Positions 1-8,583 of a stretch of 64,000 nt of DNA are shown in pieces. The stretch's first letter is position 1, and every line of letters begins with the position of its first letter. Source of the DNA: Hymenobacter sp. YIM 151500-1 (GTDB lineage: Bacteria; Bacteroidota; Bacteroidia; Cytophagales; Hymenobacteraceae); the NCBI RefSeq assembly GCF_025979885.1, contig NZ_CP110139.1, positions 4,753,281 to 4,817,280 on the forward strand, written 5' to 3'. Under the pieces are notes generated by a model. It ran no database searches and had not been told where the DNA came from. It saw nothing but the letters and a program-made list of their open reading frames with translations. A program made the position numbers and the translations under genes.

Positions 1-1
1 T

Positions 2-367
2 CCGCCACCCGCGTCCTGGCTAGAGCAACTGCTCGGTTTCCTCTGCTACACTGTGCTGCCCGCCGTGCCGCGGGGCTTGTGGCTGGCGGGGAGTGGGGCA
101 TTGTTTAGCTGTATCAACTTGCTATTGCTCGAAGAAGTCTGGCCGAATACGCCCAAGGCCGAGCCAGTTTTTAGTACTGCTTTTGTTTTGTGTGCTGTGC
201 CTGTGCCTTGGTTGTTGGGTTTCACCACGTACCGGGTAGCCGCCGCCTTGCAAAACTGGAAGTGGCGGATGCTGTGGCAGCTGGTGTATGCGTGCTGTTT
301 CGTAGGTGCTTGTCTGCTGCTTATCCCGGAGTGTATAGGCGTGTTTATCCTACTTTCTAGTTTGTAG
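2..367 (+). CDS. C-terminal part of a multi-pass membrane protein (5' end outside window)
   Basis: The reading frame is open from the window edge, so the true start lies upstream; a GTG at 53 is only an internal possibility. The visible 121 residues contain three to four hydrophobic stretches (around LLGFLCYTVLP, SGALFSCINLLLL, FVLCAVPVPWLLGF and YACCFVGACLLLI), so the product sits in the membrane. No catalytic motif or family signature is recognisable and the function is unknown. A strong hairpin terminator begins 24 bases after the stop, so this is the last gene of its transcript. Confidence 0.6.
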   Translation, partial: PPPASWLEQLLGFLCYTVLPAVPRGLWLAGSGALFSCINLLLLEEVWPNTPKAEPVFSTAFVLCAVPVPWLLGFTTYRVAAALQNWKWRMLWQLVYACCFVGACLLLIPECIGVFILLSSL

Positions 368-390
368 CTAATACCTCGTGACCTAATGCA

Positions 391-426
391 AAAGCCCCCG
401 GCCTGCGCAGTGCAGCCGGGGGCTTT
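391..426 (+). terminator. Rho-independent-type hairpin terminator
   Basis: AAAGCCCCCGGC (391-402) pairs perfectly with GCCGGGGGCTTT (415-426) around a 12-nt loop. The A and T tails make it usable on both strands, which suits its place between the membrane-protein gene and the convergent gene at 566-859. Confidence 0.8.
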
Positions 427-431
427 CGGGC

Positions 432-564
432 TGTAGCGACGCGACCCTTCGCGTCTCAATCGGTGAACGTCGCCGGTAAAGGATAACCAGTCGAACGACA
501 ACCGTTGAACGACAGCCAACCGGCATCGTTCAATGATTAAGACGCGAAGGGTCGCGTCGCTACA
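432..564. repeat. Intergenic inverted repeat, GTAGCGACGCG family
   Basis: The arms 432-476 and 520-564 pair perfectly over their outer 25 nt (TGTAGCGACGCGACCC and so on) and imperfectly for about 20 nt further. The right arm stops one base before the TAG stop codon of the gene at 566-859. A lone arm of the same family, with changes, lies at about 21245-21270. Confidence 0.8.
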
Positions 565-565
565 C

Positions 566-859
566 CTAATCGGCGTTGCCGGTGGCGCCGTCATCGGTGA
601 AGTCGGCGGCGTTGTTAGGGTTGTGCTCGGTGTAGCTGGCTACCTCGTTGGTCAGGGCCACGTCTACGTTGGCAGCCGCGCCGGCCGGAGCGGCCGAGCC
701 TTTGTCAGCGCCAGGGGCGGCGTTGCTGCCTGATTTTTCTGGGGTCTGGTTGCTCTGCTGACTTTGGCTAAAGGGCCAGCTTTTGCGGTTGTAGCTGATG
801 ACGGCGCCAGCGGCCAGCACGGCTACCGAGGCACCAATCCAAGCGGTATTTGCTTTCAT
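566..859 (-). CDS. Small membrane-anchored hypothetical protein
   Basis: 97 residues. Residues 5-22 form one hydrophobic segment (signal anchor or uncleaved signal), and the rest is a low-complexity, Ala/Gly/Ser/Asn-rich tail ending in an acidic stretch (ADFTDDG). The ATG at 859 has a purine-rich stretch upstream. I recognise no family. It is a single-gene unit divergent from the PBP gene. The C-terminal stop lies against an inverted repeat. Confidence 0.55.
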   Translation of the reverse strand: MKANTAWIGASVAVLAAGAVISYNRKSWPFSQSQQSNQTPEKSGSNAAPGADKGSAAPAGAAANVDVALTNEVASYTEHNPNNAADFTDDGATGNAD

Positions 860-1074
860 CGGAAAGAAGAAATGAACAGTGAGAAAACGATGAATGGTCC
901 GGCTCTTGGTTGGGGCCGGCGCCGTACCCTCGGTTACGGGCGGGCAGGAGCAGAGTTGTATGGATTTAGCTGGCTGGCCCCGCCGGCTCGGAGTTCATCG
1001 GAAAAAGACCTTTCGCCAGGCGGCGGGCCGGCAGCAAGTGGAAACAGGATACGCACCGGGCCGCCCCTAACTGG

Positions 1075-1082
1075 TATATTTG
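1075..1082 (+). promoter_or_regulatory. Bacteroidota -7 promoter element TATATTTG for the PBP gene
   Basis: An exact TAnnTTTG match 50 nt before the ATG at 1132. No clear -33 TTTG box is visible. Confidence 0.5.
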
Positions 1083-1131
1083 CAGCTTCCTAGCCGGGCT
1101 TGCCCGACCTGTTTGCCTCACCGCGCGTTGC

Positions 1132-3510
1132 ATGTCCGTTCCCAAGACGTCGAAAACAAATCTGCCGGCTGTGCCGGTCCGCCGCTGGCCCAATATTTTG
1201 TCGCGTACCCTGTGGGGGCTGTTTGTGGTGGGCGTAGGCATCTTTTTGCTCTATCCCATCCTGGTCAGCATGAACTTCCTGTTCCTGTTTGGCAAGTCGC
1301 CGAGCCTGGAAGAGCTGGAAAACCCTAAAGTGGAGCAGCCCTCCGAGGTGTTCACCGCCGATGGCGTGCAGATTGGGCGCTACTTCCGCGAAAACCGCTA
1401 CCCCGTGCCGCTGGACCAGATGTCGCCCTGGCTGGTGAAGGCCCTGATTGCCACCGAAGACGTACGCTACCACGAGCACTCCGGCATCGACCCCAAGGCC
1501 ATAGCGCGGGCCCTGGCCGGCGTGGCCACCGGTGGCAGCGGGGGCGGGGGGTCCACCATCACCCAGCAGCTGGCCAAAAACCTCTACAAAACCCGCCGCG
1601 AAGAAAACACCGGGGCCCTAGGCCGCGTGCCACTGGTAGGCACCATCATCAGCAAAACAAAGGAGTGGCTGACGGCCGTGGAGCTGGAGCGCCGCTATAC
1701 CAAAGAGGAAATCCTGCGCCTCTACCTCAACACCGTGGAGTACGGCTCCCAGGCCTACGGCATCAAGGTGGCGGCCAAAACCTTCTACAGCACTTCCCCC
1801 GACAGCCTCACCGCCGAGCAATCAGCCATGCTGATTGGCATGCTGAACAACCCCACGGCTTACAACCCCAAGTTTCACCCGGTGGCGGCCCGCAAGCGCC
1901 GCAACCTGGTGCTCACCCGCATGGGCCAGGCCGGTATGCTGCCCGCCCAGGAGGTAACCGCCCTGCAGCAGCAGCCCATTGTGCTGCGCTACCAGGTCGA
2001 AAAGCACGTGGATGGGCCCGAAACCTACTTCCGCGGGGCCGTGAGCCAGTTCGTGAACGACTGGTGCAAGAAGAACGGCTACGACATGTACCGCGACGGC
2101 CTGCGCATCTACACCACCATTGACTCACGCATGCAGGAGCACGCCGAAGAAGCCGTGCAGAAGCGCATGAAAACCTTGCAGCGCACCTTCGACAACTTCT
2201 GGCGCAACCGCGGCAAGAACCCCTGGGTGGATGAGGACGGCAACGAGATTCCCAACTTCATCGAAACCCAGATGAAGCGCACCGACCAGTACAAGGAGCT
2301 GGCCGAGCGTTACCAAGGCCGCCCCGACCTCCTGGACTCGGCTCTGCACCGCAAGCGGCCCATGAAGGTGTTTACCTGGAAAGGCGACGGCGACACCACG
2401 CTGGTCATGTCGCCGCTCGACTCGCTGGCCTACTACAAGCACTTCCTGCACGCCGGCCTGATGACCATGGACCCGTTCACCGGCCACATCAAGGCCTGGG
2501 TGGGCGGGCTGAACTACCGCTTCTTCCAGTACGACCACGTGAAGCAGGGCAAGCGCCAGCCTGGCTCCACGTTCAAGCCCTTCGTCTACCTCACTGCCCT
2601 CGACAACGGCTACTCGCCCTGCGACCGAATCCGGGATGAGCGCGTCACCATTAAGTATGTCGAAAACGGCAAGGACATGGAGTGGCAGCCCGACAACGTC
2701 ACCCGCGAATACACCGGCTCCAACATGACCCTGCGCCACGCCATGGCTCGCTCCGTCAACTCCGTGACGGCCCAGCTCACCGAAAAAGTAGGCTGGGAAA
2801 ACGTCGTGAAGTACGCCAACAAGGTCGGCATCCGGAGCAAGCTGCTGCCGGTGCCCAGCATCGGCCTGGGCTCGGGCGGCGACGTGAGCGTGTACGAGAT
2901 GGTGAATGCCTACAGCACCTTCGTCAACCAGGGCTTCCGCCCCGAACCCCTGCTCGTGACGCGCATCGAAGACAAGAACGGCAACGTCATCGTGCAGTTC
3001 GACCCCCAGCAGAAGCGCGTCATCCCCACCGAAACGGCCTGGCTGATGCTGCACATGCTGAAAGGCGGCATGGAGGAGTACGGCGGTACCTCCCAGGGCT
3101 TGTGGGAGTACGAGCTGTGGCGCCGCAACAACCAGATCGGGGGCAAAACCGGCACCACCAGCAATTACTCCGACGGCTGGTACATGGGCGTCACCAAGGA
3201 CCTGGTAACCGGCGTGTGGGTAGGCGGCGAAGACCGGAGCATCCATTTCTTCCGCTCCCAGCAGGGCGAAGGCAGCCGCACGGCCCTGCCCATCTTCGGC
3301 ATGTACATGGAGAAGCTGTACGAGGACCCCGACCTGGACATCCGCATGGGCCCCTTCCCCCAGCCCACGGTCAAAATCAGCAAGAAGTACAACTGCGTGA
3401 CCGAAGCCCCGCGCCCCCGCCGCGAAGAACTGGCTGTCGATACTATCGTGGTCGATAACCTACTGGAAAACCTGAACAGCGGCACCGTGCCCGTGCCGGA
3501 CAGCTTGTAG
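1132..3510 (+). CDS. Bifunctional penicillin-binding protein 1A (glycosyltransferase/transpeptidase)
   Basis: 792 residues. It polymerises and cross-links peptidoglycan at the outer face of the cytoplasmic membrane. A membrane anchor spans about residues 28-53. The GT51 glycosyltransferase domain follows, with catalytic Glu109 in ATEDVRYHEHSG and the motif GGSTITQQLAKN at about 139-150. The transpeptidase domain carries the three classical motifs: Ser479-Thr-Phe-Lys482, Ser541-Val-Asn543 and Lys672-Thr-Gly-Thr675. All key residues are present and the length is normal for class A PBPs. A TATATTTG promoter element lies 50 nt upstream. The gene is alone on its strand, with a probable convergent small membrane-protein gene overlapping its end. 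Confidence 0.95.
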   Translation: MSVPKTSKTNLPAVPVRRWPNILSRTLWGLFVVGVGIFLLYPILVSMNFLFLFGKSPSLEELENPKVEQPSEVFTADGVQIGRYFRENRYPVPLDQMSPWLVKALIATEDVRYHEHSGIDPKAIARALAGVATGGSGGGGSTITQQLAKNLYKTRREENTGALGRVPLVGTIISKTKEWLTAVELERRYTKEEILRLYLNTVEYGSQAYGIKVAAKTFYSTSPDSLTAEQSAMLIGMLNNPTAYNPKFHPVAARKRRNLVLTRMGQAGMLPAQEVTALQQQPIVLRYQVEKHVDGPETYFRGAVSQFVNDWCKKNGYDMYRDGLRIYTTIDSRMQEHAEEAVQKRMKTLQRTFDNFWRNRGKNPWVDEDGNEIPNFIETQMKRTDQYKELAERYQGRPDLLDSALHRKRPMKVFTWKGDGDTTLVMSPLDSLAYYKHFLHAGLMTMDPFTGHIKAWVGGLNYRFFQYDHVKQGKRQPGSTFKPFVYLTALDNGYSPCDRIRDERVTIKYVENGKDMEWQPDNVTREYTGSNMTLRHAMARSVNSVTAQLTEKVGWENVVKYANKVGIRSKLLPVPSIGLGSGGDVSVYEMVNAYSTFVNQGFRPEPLLVTRIEDKNGNVIVQFDPQQKRVIPTETAWLMLHMLKGGMEEYGGTSQGLWEYELWRRNNQIGGKTGTTSNYSDGWYMGVTKDLVTGVWVGGEDRSIHFFRSQQGEGSRTALPIFGMYMEKLYEDPDLDIRMGPFPQPTVKISKKYNCVTEAPRPRREELAVDTIVVDNLLENLNSGTVPVPDSL

Positions 3511-3949
3511 GTTGGCAGCGTAGGGCTGTGCCCCGTGTAGCCCGTTCACCGGAGCGTCCCATATACTGGCACTTCGGCCTGTCGTTCGCAATCTGGCGGT
3601 TTTCACCTTCATGCTCTCACGCTTCCGCCGAAGCCCAAGGAGCAGCAGAAGCAGTCCAGCAGCCACCAGCGCCGACCAGCCGTGAAAAGCCCAGCGCCAA
3701 CTTCCGGCGGGCGTGGCGGCTCGGTTTGCTTCCAGGGAGTTGCTCCAGGCAATAAACGCATCGGCCATGGGCAGGACGCCGAACAGATACCGTTTCTGCC
3801 CGCCACTACTCCAGGGCATCCCGAAAGCTTCAATACTATTGCGCAGACCAGTGGCCGTGGCGCTGTCGCCGAAGCGCTGCATGGTGTGCCGCCCCACAAT
3901 GGAAGCCCCCGCCCACGCCCACCAGCAACACCCGCAGCAGGGTCGGCAT
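3460..3949 (-). pseudogene. Probable small membrane protein interrupted by a frameshift
   Basis: An ATG at 3949, four bases after the epimerase stop, begins a hydrophobic N-terminus (MPTLLRVLLVGVGG) that ends after 37 codons. One frame over, from about 3910, a convincing coding stretch runs on (ASIVGRHTMQRFGDSATATG), contains a second hydrophobic helix (ALVAAGLLLLLLGL) followed by RRKRE, and ends at 3460 inside the PBP 3' end. The shift falls in the G-rich run GGGCGGGGGC near 3906-3915. It is either a real one-base indel or a sequencing error. No family was recognised; position and spacing suggest co-transcription with the epimerase. Confidence 0.4.
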
Positions 3950-3952
3950 AGG

Positions 3953-4891
3953 TTACCTTTCGGCGTAGAACGATTCCAGCGCCGCCTTCAGGTGCGGATA
4001 CTCGAACGTGAAGCCCTGCCGCAGTACCTTGTCGGCACTCACCCGCTGGGAGGCCAGCACAATTTCGCTCATCTCGCCCATCACCAGCTTCAGGCCGAAC
4101 TCTGGCACCTTGGGCAGCACCAGGGGCCGGTGCAGCACCTCGGCCAGGGTTTCGGTGAATTCTTTATTTGTGACCGGGTGCGGAGCCACGGCGTTGTAGA
4201 TGCCCTGCCACTGCGGCTCCTCTAGGGCCTGCATCAGCAGGCGGCACAGGTCGTCGAGGTGAATCCAGGACATGTATTGCCGGCCGGAGCCCAGCGGAGC
4301 GCCGGCCATCAGCTTCACGGTGCGGGCCAACGGCACCAGGGCGCCGCCCTCCGGGCTCAGCACAATGCCGATGCGGAAAATAACCGTCCGGATGCCCTGC
4401 TGCTCCACCGTCTGGGCGGCGGCTTCCCACTGCTGGCACACGGTAGCCAGAAAATCATCGGGCGCCGGAGGGACCTGTTCGGTTAGTATCCGGTCGTCCT
4501 GGTCGCCGTAGATGCCAATGGCCGAAGCCGACAGAAACGCCCGCACGTGGTGCCCGCCCTTGGCCAACTCCCGCGCCAGCAGGGTGGTAGCGCCGATGCG
4601 GCTGTCCAGGATTTCCCGCTTGCGCTCCTCGGTCCATTTGCCTTCCGATACGCTGCTGCCCGCCAGGTTGATAATGTAATCGGCGTATTTGATGGCGGCC
4701 TCGTCCAGGGTGCCGGCGCGTAGGTCCCAGCGGAAGCTACGGTAGCGTCCCACGGCTTCGGGCTTGCGGCTGAGAATGGCCACCTCGTAGCCGGCGTCGA
4801 TGAGCATGTCGGCCAGGCGGGAGCCAATCATGCCGGTGCCCCCGGTTATCAGAACTTTGCGGGACATTCCTTCGGGTTGCTGGGTGCTCAT
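3953..4891 (-). CDS. TIGR01777-family NAD(P)-binding epimerase (YfcH-like)
   Basis: 312 residues of an atypical short-chain dehydrogenase/epimerase. The Rossmann nucleotide-binding motif TGGTGMIG is at residues 16-23. The family hallmarks NLAGSSVSEGKWTEERK, SASAIGIYGD and FRIGIVLSPEGGAL follow, and a C-terminal region matches the DUF1731 segment typical of this family (the Arg-Val-Ser-Ala-Asp-Lys-Val-Leu stretch near the end). The substrate is not known for the family. An alternative start, MSRKVLITGG at 4867, is equally plausible and is closer to the usual N-terminus. A TAGGTTTC promoter-like box lies about 60 nt upstream. Confidence 0.85.
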   Translation of the reverse strand: MSTQQPEGMSRKVLITGGTGMIGSRLADMLIDAGYEVAILSRKPEAVGRYRSFRWDLRAGTLDEAAIKYADYIINLAGSSVSEGKWTEERKREILDSRIGATTLLARELAKGGHHVRAFLSASAIGIYGDQDDRILTEQVPPAPDDFLATVCQQWEAAAQTVEQQGIRTVIFRIGIVLSPEGGALVPLARTVKLMAGAPLGSGRQYMSWIHLDDLCRLLMQALEEPQWQGIYNAVAPHPVTNKEFTETLAEVLHRPLVLPKVPEFGLKLVMGEMSEIVLASQRVSADKVLRQGFTFEYPHLKAALESFYAER

Positions 4892-5009
4892 GCCGTCATC
4901 GGGGGTGCGGGAAGTGGTGCCGTCCGGGCGGGCTGCGCCGCCAATCGGCCCGAAACCTATTCAATAATAATCAGAACAGCGAAGCCAGTGCGTCGGCTGG
5001 GCAAGCGCC

Positions 5010-5699
5010 TCACTTGCCCAGCAAACGCAGAAACTCACGGCGCAGCGCCTCGTCCTCCCCAAAAGCCCCGCCGTACTCGGCTGTAATAGTGCTGCTGCTC
5101 GTGTCATTCACGCCGCGGCTCATCACGCACAAGTGGTCGGCTTCGATGAGTACGGCCACGCTATCCGTACGCAGCGTAGTTTTCAGCTCCTCGGCAATCT
5201 GCCGGGTCAGGCGCTCCTGCACCTGGGGGCGGCGGGCAAAGTACTGCACCACCCGGTTGAGCTTGCTCAGGCCCACCACGTGCTCACCTGGCAAGTAAGC
5301 TACGTGGGCCTTGCCAATGATGGGCACGAAATGGTGCTCACAGCACGAAAACAGCGTAATGTCGCGCTCCACCAGCATGTTGTGGTACTGATAGCGGTTC
5401 TCAAACAGGCGCACGTCGGGGCGGTGCTCGGGGTTGAGGCCCCGAAACCACTCGTGCACGTACATCTTGGCTACGCGCCGGGGCGTGCCGCTGAGGCTGT
5501 CGTCGGTGAGGTCGAGGCCCAGCACCTGCATGATTTCGCGGAAGTGACCCGCAATGGCGGTTACTTTTTCGTCTTCGCTCAGCGCAAAGGCATCGGCCCG
5601 CAGCGGGGTGCGCAGGTCGGGCGGCAGGTGGAAGTCGGCAGCGGGAAAACGACCGGCCGCTTCGTCCGCCGCCGGTGCTGCAGACGCGGAATTATCCAT
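5010..5699 (-). CDS. folE: GTP cyclohydrolase I
   Basis: 229 residues. The enzyme converts GTP to 7,8-dihydroneopterin triphosphate, the first step of folate, tetrahydropterin and queuosine synthesis. Zinc ligands are visible as Cys120 and His123 (FSCCEHH) and Cys191 (HLCVMSRGV). The family signatures KLNRVVQYFARRPQVQERLT and SSSTITAEYGG are present. The first 35 residues are a non-conserved, Ala-rich extension. Its start overlaps the end of the upstream PTPS-family gene by 8 nt, so the two are translated from one message. Confidence 0.95.
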   Translation of the reverse strand: MDNSASAAPAADEAAGRFPAADFHLPPDLRTPLRADAFALSEDEKVTAIAGHFREIMQVLGLDLTDDSLSGTPRRVAKMYVHEWFRGLNPEHRPDVRLFENRYQYHNMLVERDITLFSCCEHHFVPIIGKAHVAYLPGEHVVGLSKLNRVVQYFARRPQVQERLTRQIAEELKTTLRTDSVAVLIEADHLCVMSRGVNDTSSSTITAEYGGAFGEDEALRREFLRLLGK

Positions 5700-6099
5700 G
5701 ATATTCTACAAAGTTGCGTTCGGTCTCGTACAGCGTGACCGACAAAGCCAAGCGCTCCTCCACGTGAGGGCGCAGCCGGTTCCAAATCACAAGGGCAATG
5801 TTCTCGGCCGTGGGGTTGAGGGTGCGGAATTCCTCCGTGTCCAGATTCAGGTTCCGATGATCAAAGGTATCCAGAATCTCGCGTTTGATCAGGTCGCTCA
5901 GGCGCTTCATGTCATACACGTAGCCCGTCGCCGGATCTATCTCCCCCGTCAGCCGGACAATCAGCTCGTAGTTGTGCCCGTGATAGTGCGGGTTGTTGCA
6001 CTTGCCAAAAACCGTGGCGTTCTGCTCGTCGCTCCAGGCTGCATTGTGCAGCCGGTGCGCGGCATTAAAATGTTCTTTGCGGCAAACTGTTACTTGCAT
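5692..6099 (-). CDS. 6-pyruvoyl-tetrahydropterin synthase / 6-carboxytetrahydropterin synthase family protein
   Basis: 135 residues. Zinc ligands are His15 (FNAAHRL), His40 and His42 (HYHGHNY). Cys34 in FGKCNNPHYHGHNY matches the catalytic cysteine of the family. The DHRNLN motif and a C-terminal Glu in the YETERNF segment complete the active site. It acts on dihydroneopterin triphosphate, the folE product, and the 8-nt overlap with folE supports one pathway. Sequence alone does not decide between the QueD reaction (queuosine precursor) and the PTPS reaction (tetrahydrobiopterin-like cofactor). Confidence 0.88.
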   Translation of the reverse strand: MQVTVCRKEHFNAAHRLHNAAWSDEQNATVFGKCNNPHYHGHNYELIVRLTGEIDPATGYVYDMKRLSDLIKREILDTFDHRNLNLDTEEFRTLNPTAENIALVIWNRLRPHVEERLALSVTLYETERNFVEYHG

Positions 6100-6297
6100 A
6101 GTCGAAAATGAACCAGGTGGACAGGCGTTTGTTTCGCGCTTGTTCCGGAAAGGTGGAAGGCGCCGTTAGGACGAAAAAATCATATCAATGCGTATAAATA
6201 GTTGCAGCGTGTTTATACGAGGTATGAATTATTTAACAAATCTTGCTTCCTTGCAAAAAAATAAGGCCAGGGCGTGCAAACATGCTGAGACACTGAT

Positions 6298-6305
6298 TAA
6301 ATTTG
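6298..6305 (+). promoter_or_regulatory. -7 promoter-like element TAAATTTG
   Basis: An exact TAnnTTTG match inside an AT-rich leader, 78 nt before the ATG at 6383. There is no convincing -33 box, so confidence is modest. The rest of the 6100-6382 gap shows no gene. Confidence 0.4.
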
Positions 6306-6382
6306 GTGAGTCAGAATCAGCAATGGCATGGTTCTGGTCAAGCCCTTTGCAACTCACTTCTTCTCAACCTATTTCATTCTCT

Positions 6383-7093
6383 ATGAAACGAGGCGTACTC
6401 CTTTCTCTGTTGCTGACAGTCGTATCAGCGGTGACTAGCTACGCGCAGAAGTCGCCCGTGGACGAAACGGACATGGCCATCAAAGGCATTCCGCGTAAAG
6501 GCCAGCGCGTGGCCATGCAGCTGGACAGCAAACGGGTCGAAGAATCCTGGAAAAAACAGCTGGACGAGCAGTTTTCCACCAAGGTGAAAGCCGATAAGGG
6601 CATTTACACCATGGACGGCGTTGTAATTGAGTCGATTTCTAAGACACCGATTCGCGTAATCAGCAAGGTCGATGCCGTGCCCACCGGCACCACCGTATGG
6701 TGGTCGATTGACCTGGGCAATGCCTACCTGGGCAAAGACGCCACACCGGTGCAGTGGAAAGCTGCCGAAGCTTACCTGAAAGATTTCGCCCGCAAGCTCT
6801 ACCGCGAAGACTTGGCCGTGCAGGTAGCCGAAGCTGAAAAAGCCCTGGTGTCGTCGCAGAACAACCACATGGCCGTAATTGCCAAGGGCGACGCCATCAA
6901 GAAGGACATCGAGAAAAATAAAGCCCGCAAGGCCGAAATCCAGCAGATGCTGGCGCAGAATGCCGCCGAACTGCTGCAGTTCAATAACCTGGTGGACATG
7001 AACCTGAAAGAGCAGGAAGCCGCCCGCGCCGACATTGTAAACATGCGCGTGGCACTGGAAGCCGTGAAAGAGCGCATGAACAAAATCGAATAG
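6383..7093 (+). CDS. Secreted helical protein of unknown function
   Basis: 236 residues. The start at 6383 was chosen because it gives a clean signal peptide (MKRGVLLSLLLTVVSAVTSYAQ) ending in an A-Q cleavage context. Upstream in-frame ATGs such as 6188 only add AT-rich leader. The mature part begins with a beta-type segment (TMDGVVIESISKTPIRVISKV) and ends with about 100 residues of predicted coiled coil rich in Ala, Glu and Lys. It is probably periplasmic or surface-attached. No family was recognised. A strong terminator follows 23 nt after the stop, so it is a single-gene unit. Confidence 0.75.
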   Translation: MKRGVLLSLLLTVVSAVTSYAQKSPVDETDMAIKGIPRKGQRVAMQLDSKRVEESWKKQLDEQFSTKVKADKGIYTMDGVVIESISKTPIRVISKVDAVPTGTTVWWSIDLGNAYLGKDATPVQWKAAEAYLKDFARKLYREDLAVQVAEAEKALVSSQNNHMAVIAKGDAIKKDIEKNKARKAEIQQMLAQNAAELLQFNNLVDMNLKEQEAARADIVNMRVALEAVKERMNKIE

Positions 7094-7115
7094 CGGCTGA
7101 CCATAGCCCATCAAG

Positions 7116-7150
7116 CACAAAGCCCCGCCATACCAGCGGGGCTTTGTGTT
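7116..7150 (+). terminator. Rho-independent terminator
   Basis: CACAAAGCCCCGC (7116-7128) pairs perfectly with GCGGGGCTTTGTG (7136-7148), followed by TTT. It lies between the convergent genes at 6383 and 7254 and could stop both. Confidence 0.85.
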
Positions 7151-7253
7151 TACAGCCAGTCGAAACGGTTAAGTCAAACCGTGGCCCGCAGAACAGAAGG
7201 TTGCTGTTCGCTGGTAGATAGAAACAGGTGGCAAAGAAATCAAACTGGGTAGC

Positions 7254-7901
7254 TTACCGCATTCGGGCTCGGATTTGCTGCTCGGCGTAGTGCTCGTCTT
7301 TCCAGCCCGCAATACGCACCGGGCCCGCCGAGCGCCAGTGCTGAAACCAAATACTCAGGGAAGAACGCACGCCCGGATACCGCGCGGTAAGGCTACTCAG
7401 GCTCACAGCTTCGGGCAGAATACGCTGGGCTGGCCGGGCAGGCACTGCAATAACCACGTGCTCCAGGCTACCATTCACATCCAAGAGCAGCAACGCCACG
7501 GGCAGCACCTCCAGCACCGTGCCGGCTGGCTGGCTTTCGGCCAGTACCAGGGCTGCCAGTGGACGCGGGCCAGGATGAGCAATGGAAGGCGGGAGGCTGG
7601 TTCCCGGAATAAACCCCAGATTGCCGGGAAAAGGCAGAAACTCAATCCGCTGCTGCAAGCCCGCCCTCTCCACGGCCCGGAATTGGTTGGTTTCCGGGTC
7701 GTAGCGTTGTTCGAGGTTGGTCCCGGCTGGCACTTCCACCACCACCTGCAGTAGCTTATGCTCTGCCGAAAAGGTAGGCAGGTCGCCATACTTGGTGGTA
7801 CAGGCCGCTAAGCTCAGCAGCAGCAACAGCCACGCGAAACGGCCGAAATCGGGGCGGACCGGGGCGGCAGTCGGCAGCAAGGCAGGACTATAGTGTGGCA
7901 T
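7254..7901 (-). CDS. Inorganic-pyrophosphatase-like lipoprotein, apparently catalytically dead
   Basis: 215 residues from the ATG at 7901, which gives a lipoprotein signal (WLLLLLSLAAC, lipid-attachment Cys near residue 33). Longer in-frame starts up to 8084 bury the signal and are rejected. The mature part aligns by eye with the family I pyrophosphatase fold: VVVEVPAGTN, FPGNLGFIPGTS, the AGTVLEVLPVALLLLDV strand and VVIAVPA. However, the catalytic pattern is lost. The usual DxDPxD loop reads GPRPLAA, the Tyr in the NYGFIP motif is Leu, and the DEKI-type acidic/Lys segment reads SLEHV. It is probably a non-catalytic, membrane-anchored relative with unknown role. Confidence 0.65.
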   Translation of the reverse strand: MPHYSPALLPTAAPVRPDFGRFAWLLLLLSLAACTTKYGDLPTFSAEHKLLQVVVEVPAGTNLEQRYDPETNQFRAVERAGLQQRIEFLPFPGNLGFIPGTSLPPSIAHPGPRPLAALVLAESQPAGTVLEVLPVALLLLDVNGSLEHVVIAVPARPAQRILPEAVSLSSLTARYPGVRSSLSIWFQHWRSAGPVRIAGWKDEHYAEQQIRARMR

Positions 7902-8095
7902 AGGAAGGGCAAGGAGTTTGGCAGCGAAATTGGTGAACAGCAGGCAGGTAGCCCGAAGATGACTAAAATTCCGAGTGAAACGAGCTGCGGCACGACGTAA
8001 GCGGGCCAACTGCCCGGCTATAACCTTTGCCGTTGGGTTGCGTTTGGAAAGGCATCCAGAACCCTGCTGCCTGTGGCAGCTCAATCCGCCAACCT

Positions 8096-8476
8096 ATGTC
8101 CTTTCACAAAATCACCAAAGACGATACCCAACACCAAAACCACCTCGACGGCACCATTAAAAACCTGACCGGCGACTTGGTAGAGGAAGCCAGCAAGGCT
8201 GGTTTCGATAACGTACTGCAGCGGTGGATAGAAGACCTGAAAGACGTTAACAACCCCGAACTGCACCAGCTCATAACCGACCTTCAAGCCCTGAAGGCTC
8301 ACTTCCACGGTGGCACTATCGACGTTACGTTGGTAACTCAACTGCTAAGCCGCCTGGGCACCAACACCAGCAAGGCTGCCATCTTCGCCGAAAACCCAAA
8401 TACTGCCGAGCGGGTAAGCAAGTTGGGTGACGCCCTGACGGCCGCCGCCAGCCAGCTCAAGCAATCAGCTAAGTAA
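8096..8476 (+). CDS. Small helical hypothetical protein
   Basis: 126 residues, soluble, mostly helical (IKNLTGDLVEEASKAGFDNVLQRWIEDL). No signal peptide or cysteine. The ATG at 8096 is preferred over 8027 because the extra residues are unlike protein and a promoter-like TATAACCTTTG lies at 8019-8029. It is divergent from the pyrophosphatase-like lipoprotein and ends at a bidirectional terminator shared with rplS. No family was recognised. Confidence 0.6.
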   Translation: MSFHKITKDDTQHQNHLDGTIKNLTGDLVEEASKAGFDNVLQRWIEDLKDVNNPELHQLITDLQALKAHFHGGTIDVTLVTQLLSRLGTNTSKAAIFAENPNTAERVSKLGDALTAAASQLKQSAK

Positions 8477-8520
8477 GAAAACTAAGCACTGCTTCTCTTT
8501 CAAGAAGACGGGCAACAAAC

Positions 8521-8557
8521 AACAAGGCCGGCTCCTGACACAGGAGCCGGCCTTGTT
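8521..8557. terminator. Bidirectional hairpin terminator
   Basis: A 17-bp perfect stem: AACAAGGCCGGCTCCTG (8521-8537) with CAGGAGCCGGCCTTGTT (8541-8557) and a 3-nt loop. It separates the convergent gene at 8096 from rplS. Confidence 0.85.
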
Positions 8558-8583
8558 GTTTGCTGGCGCTATAGAGAAACAGC

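Noticed and set aside
2125..3246. A 373-codon open frame antisense to the PBP gene
   Set aside because: It mirrors a strongly supported PBP with all catalytic motifs. Its product is His/Val/Ala-rich with no domain, as expected from GC-rich antisense frames.
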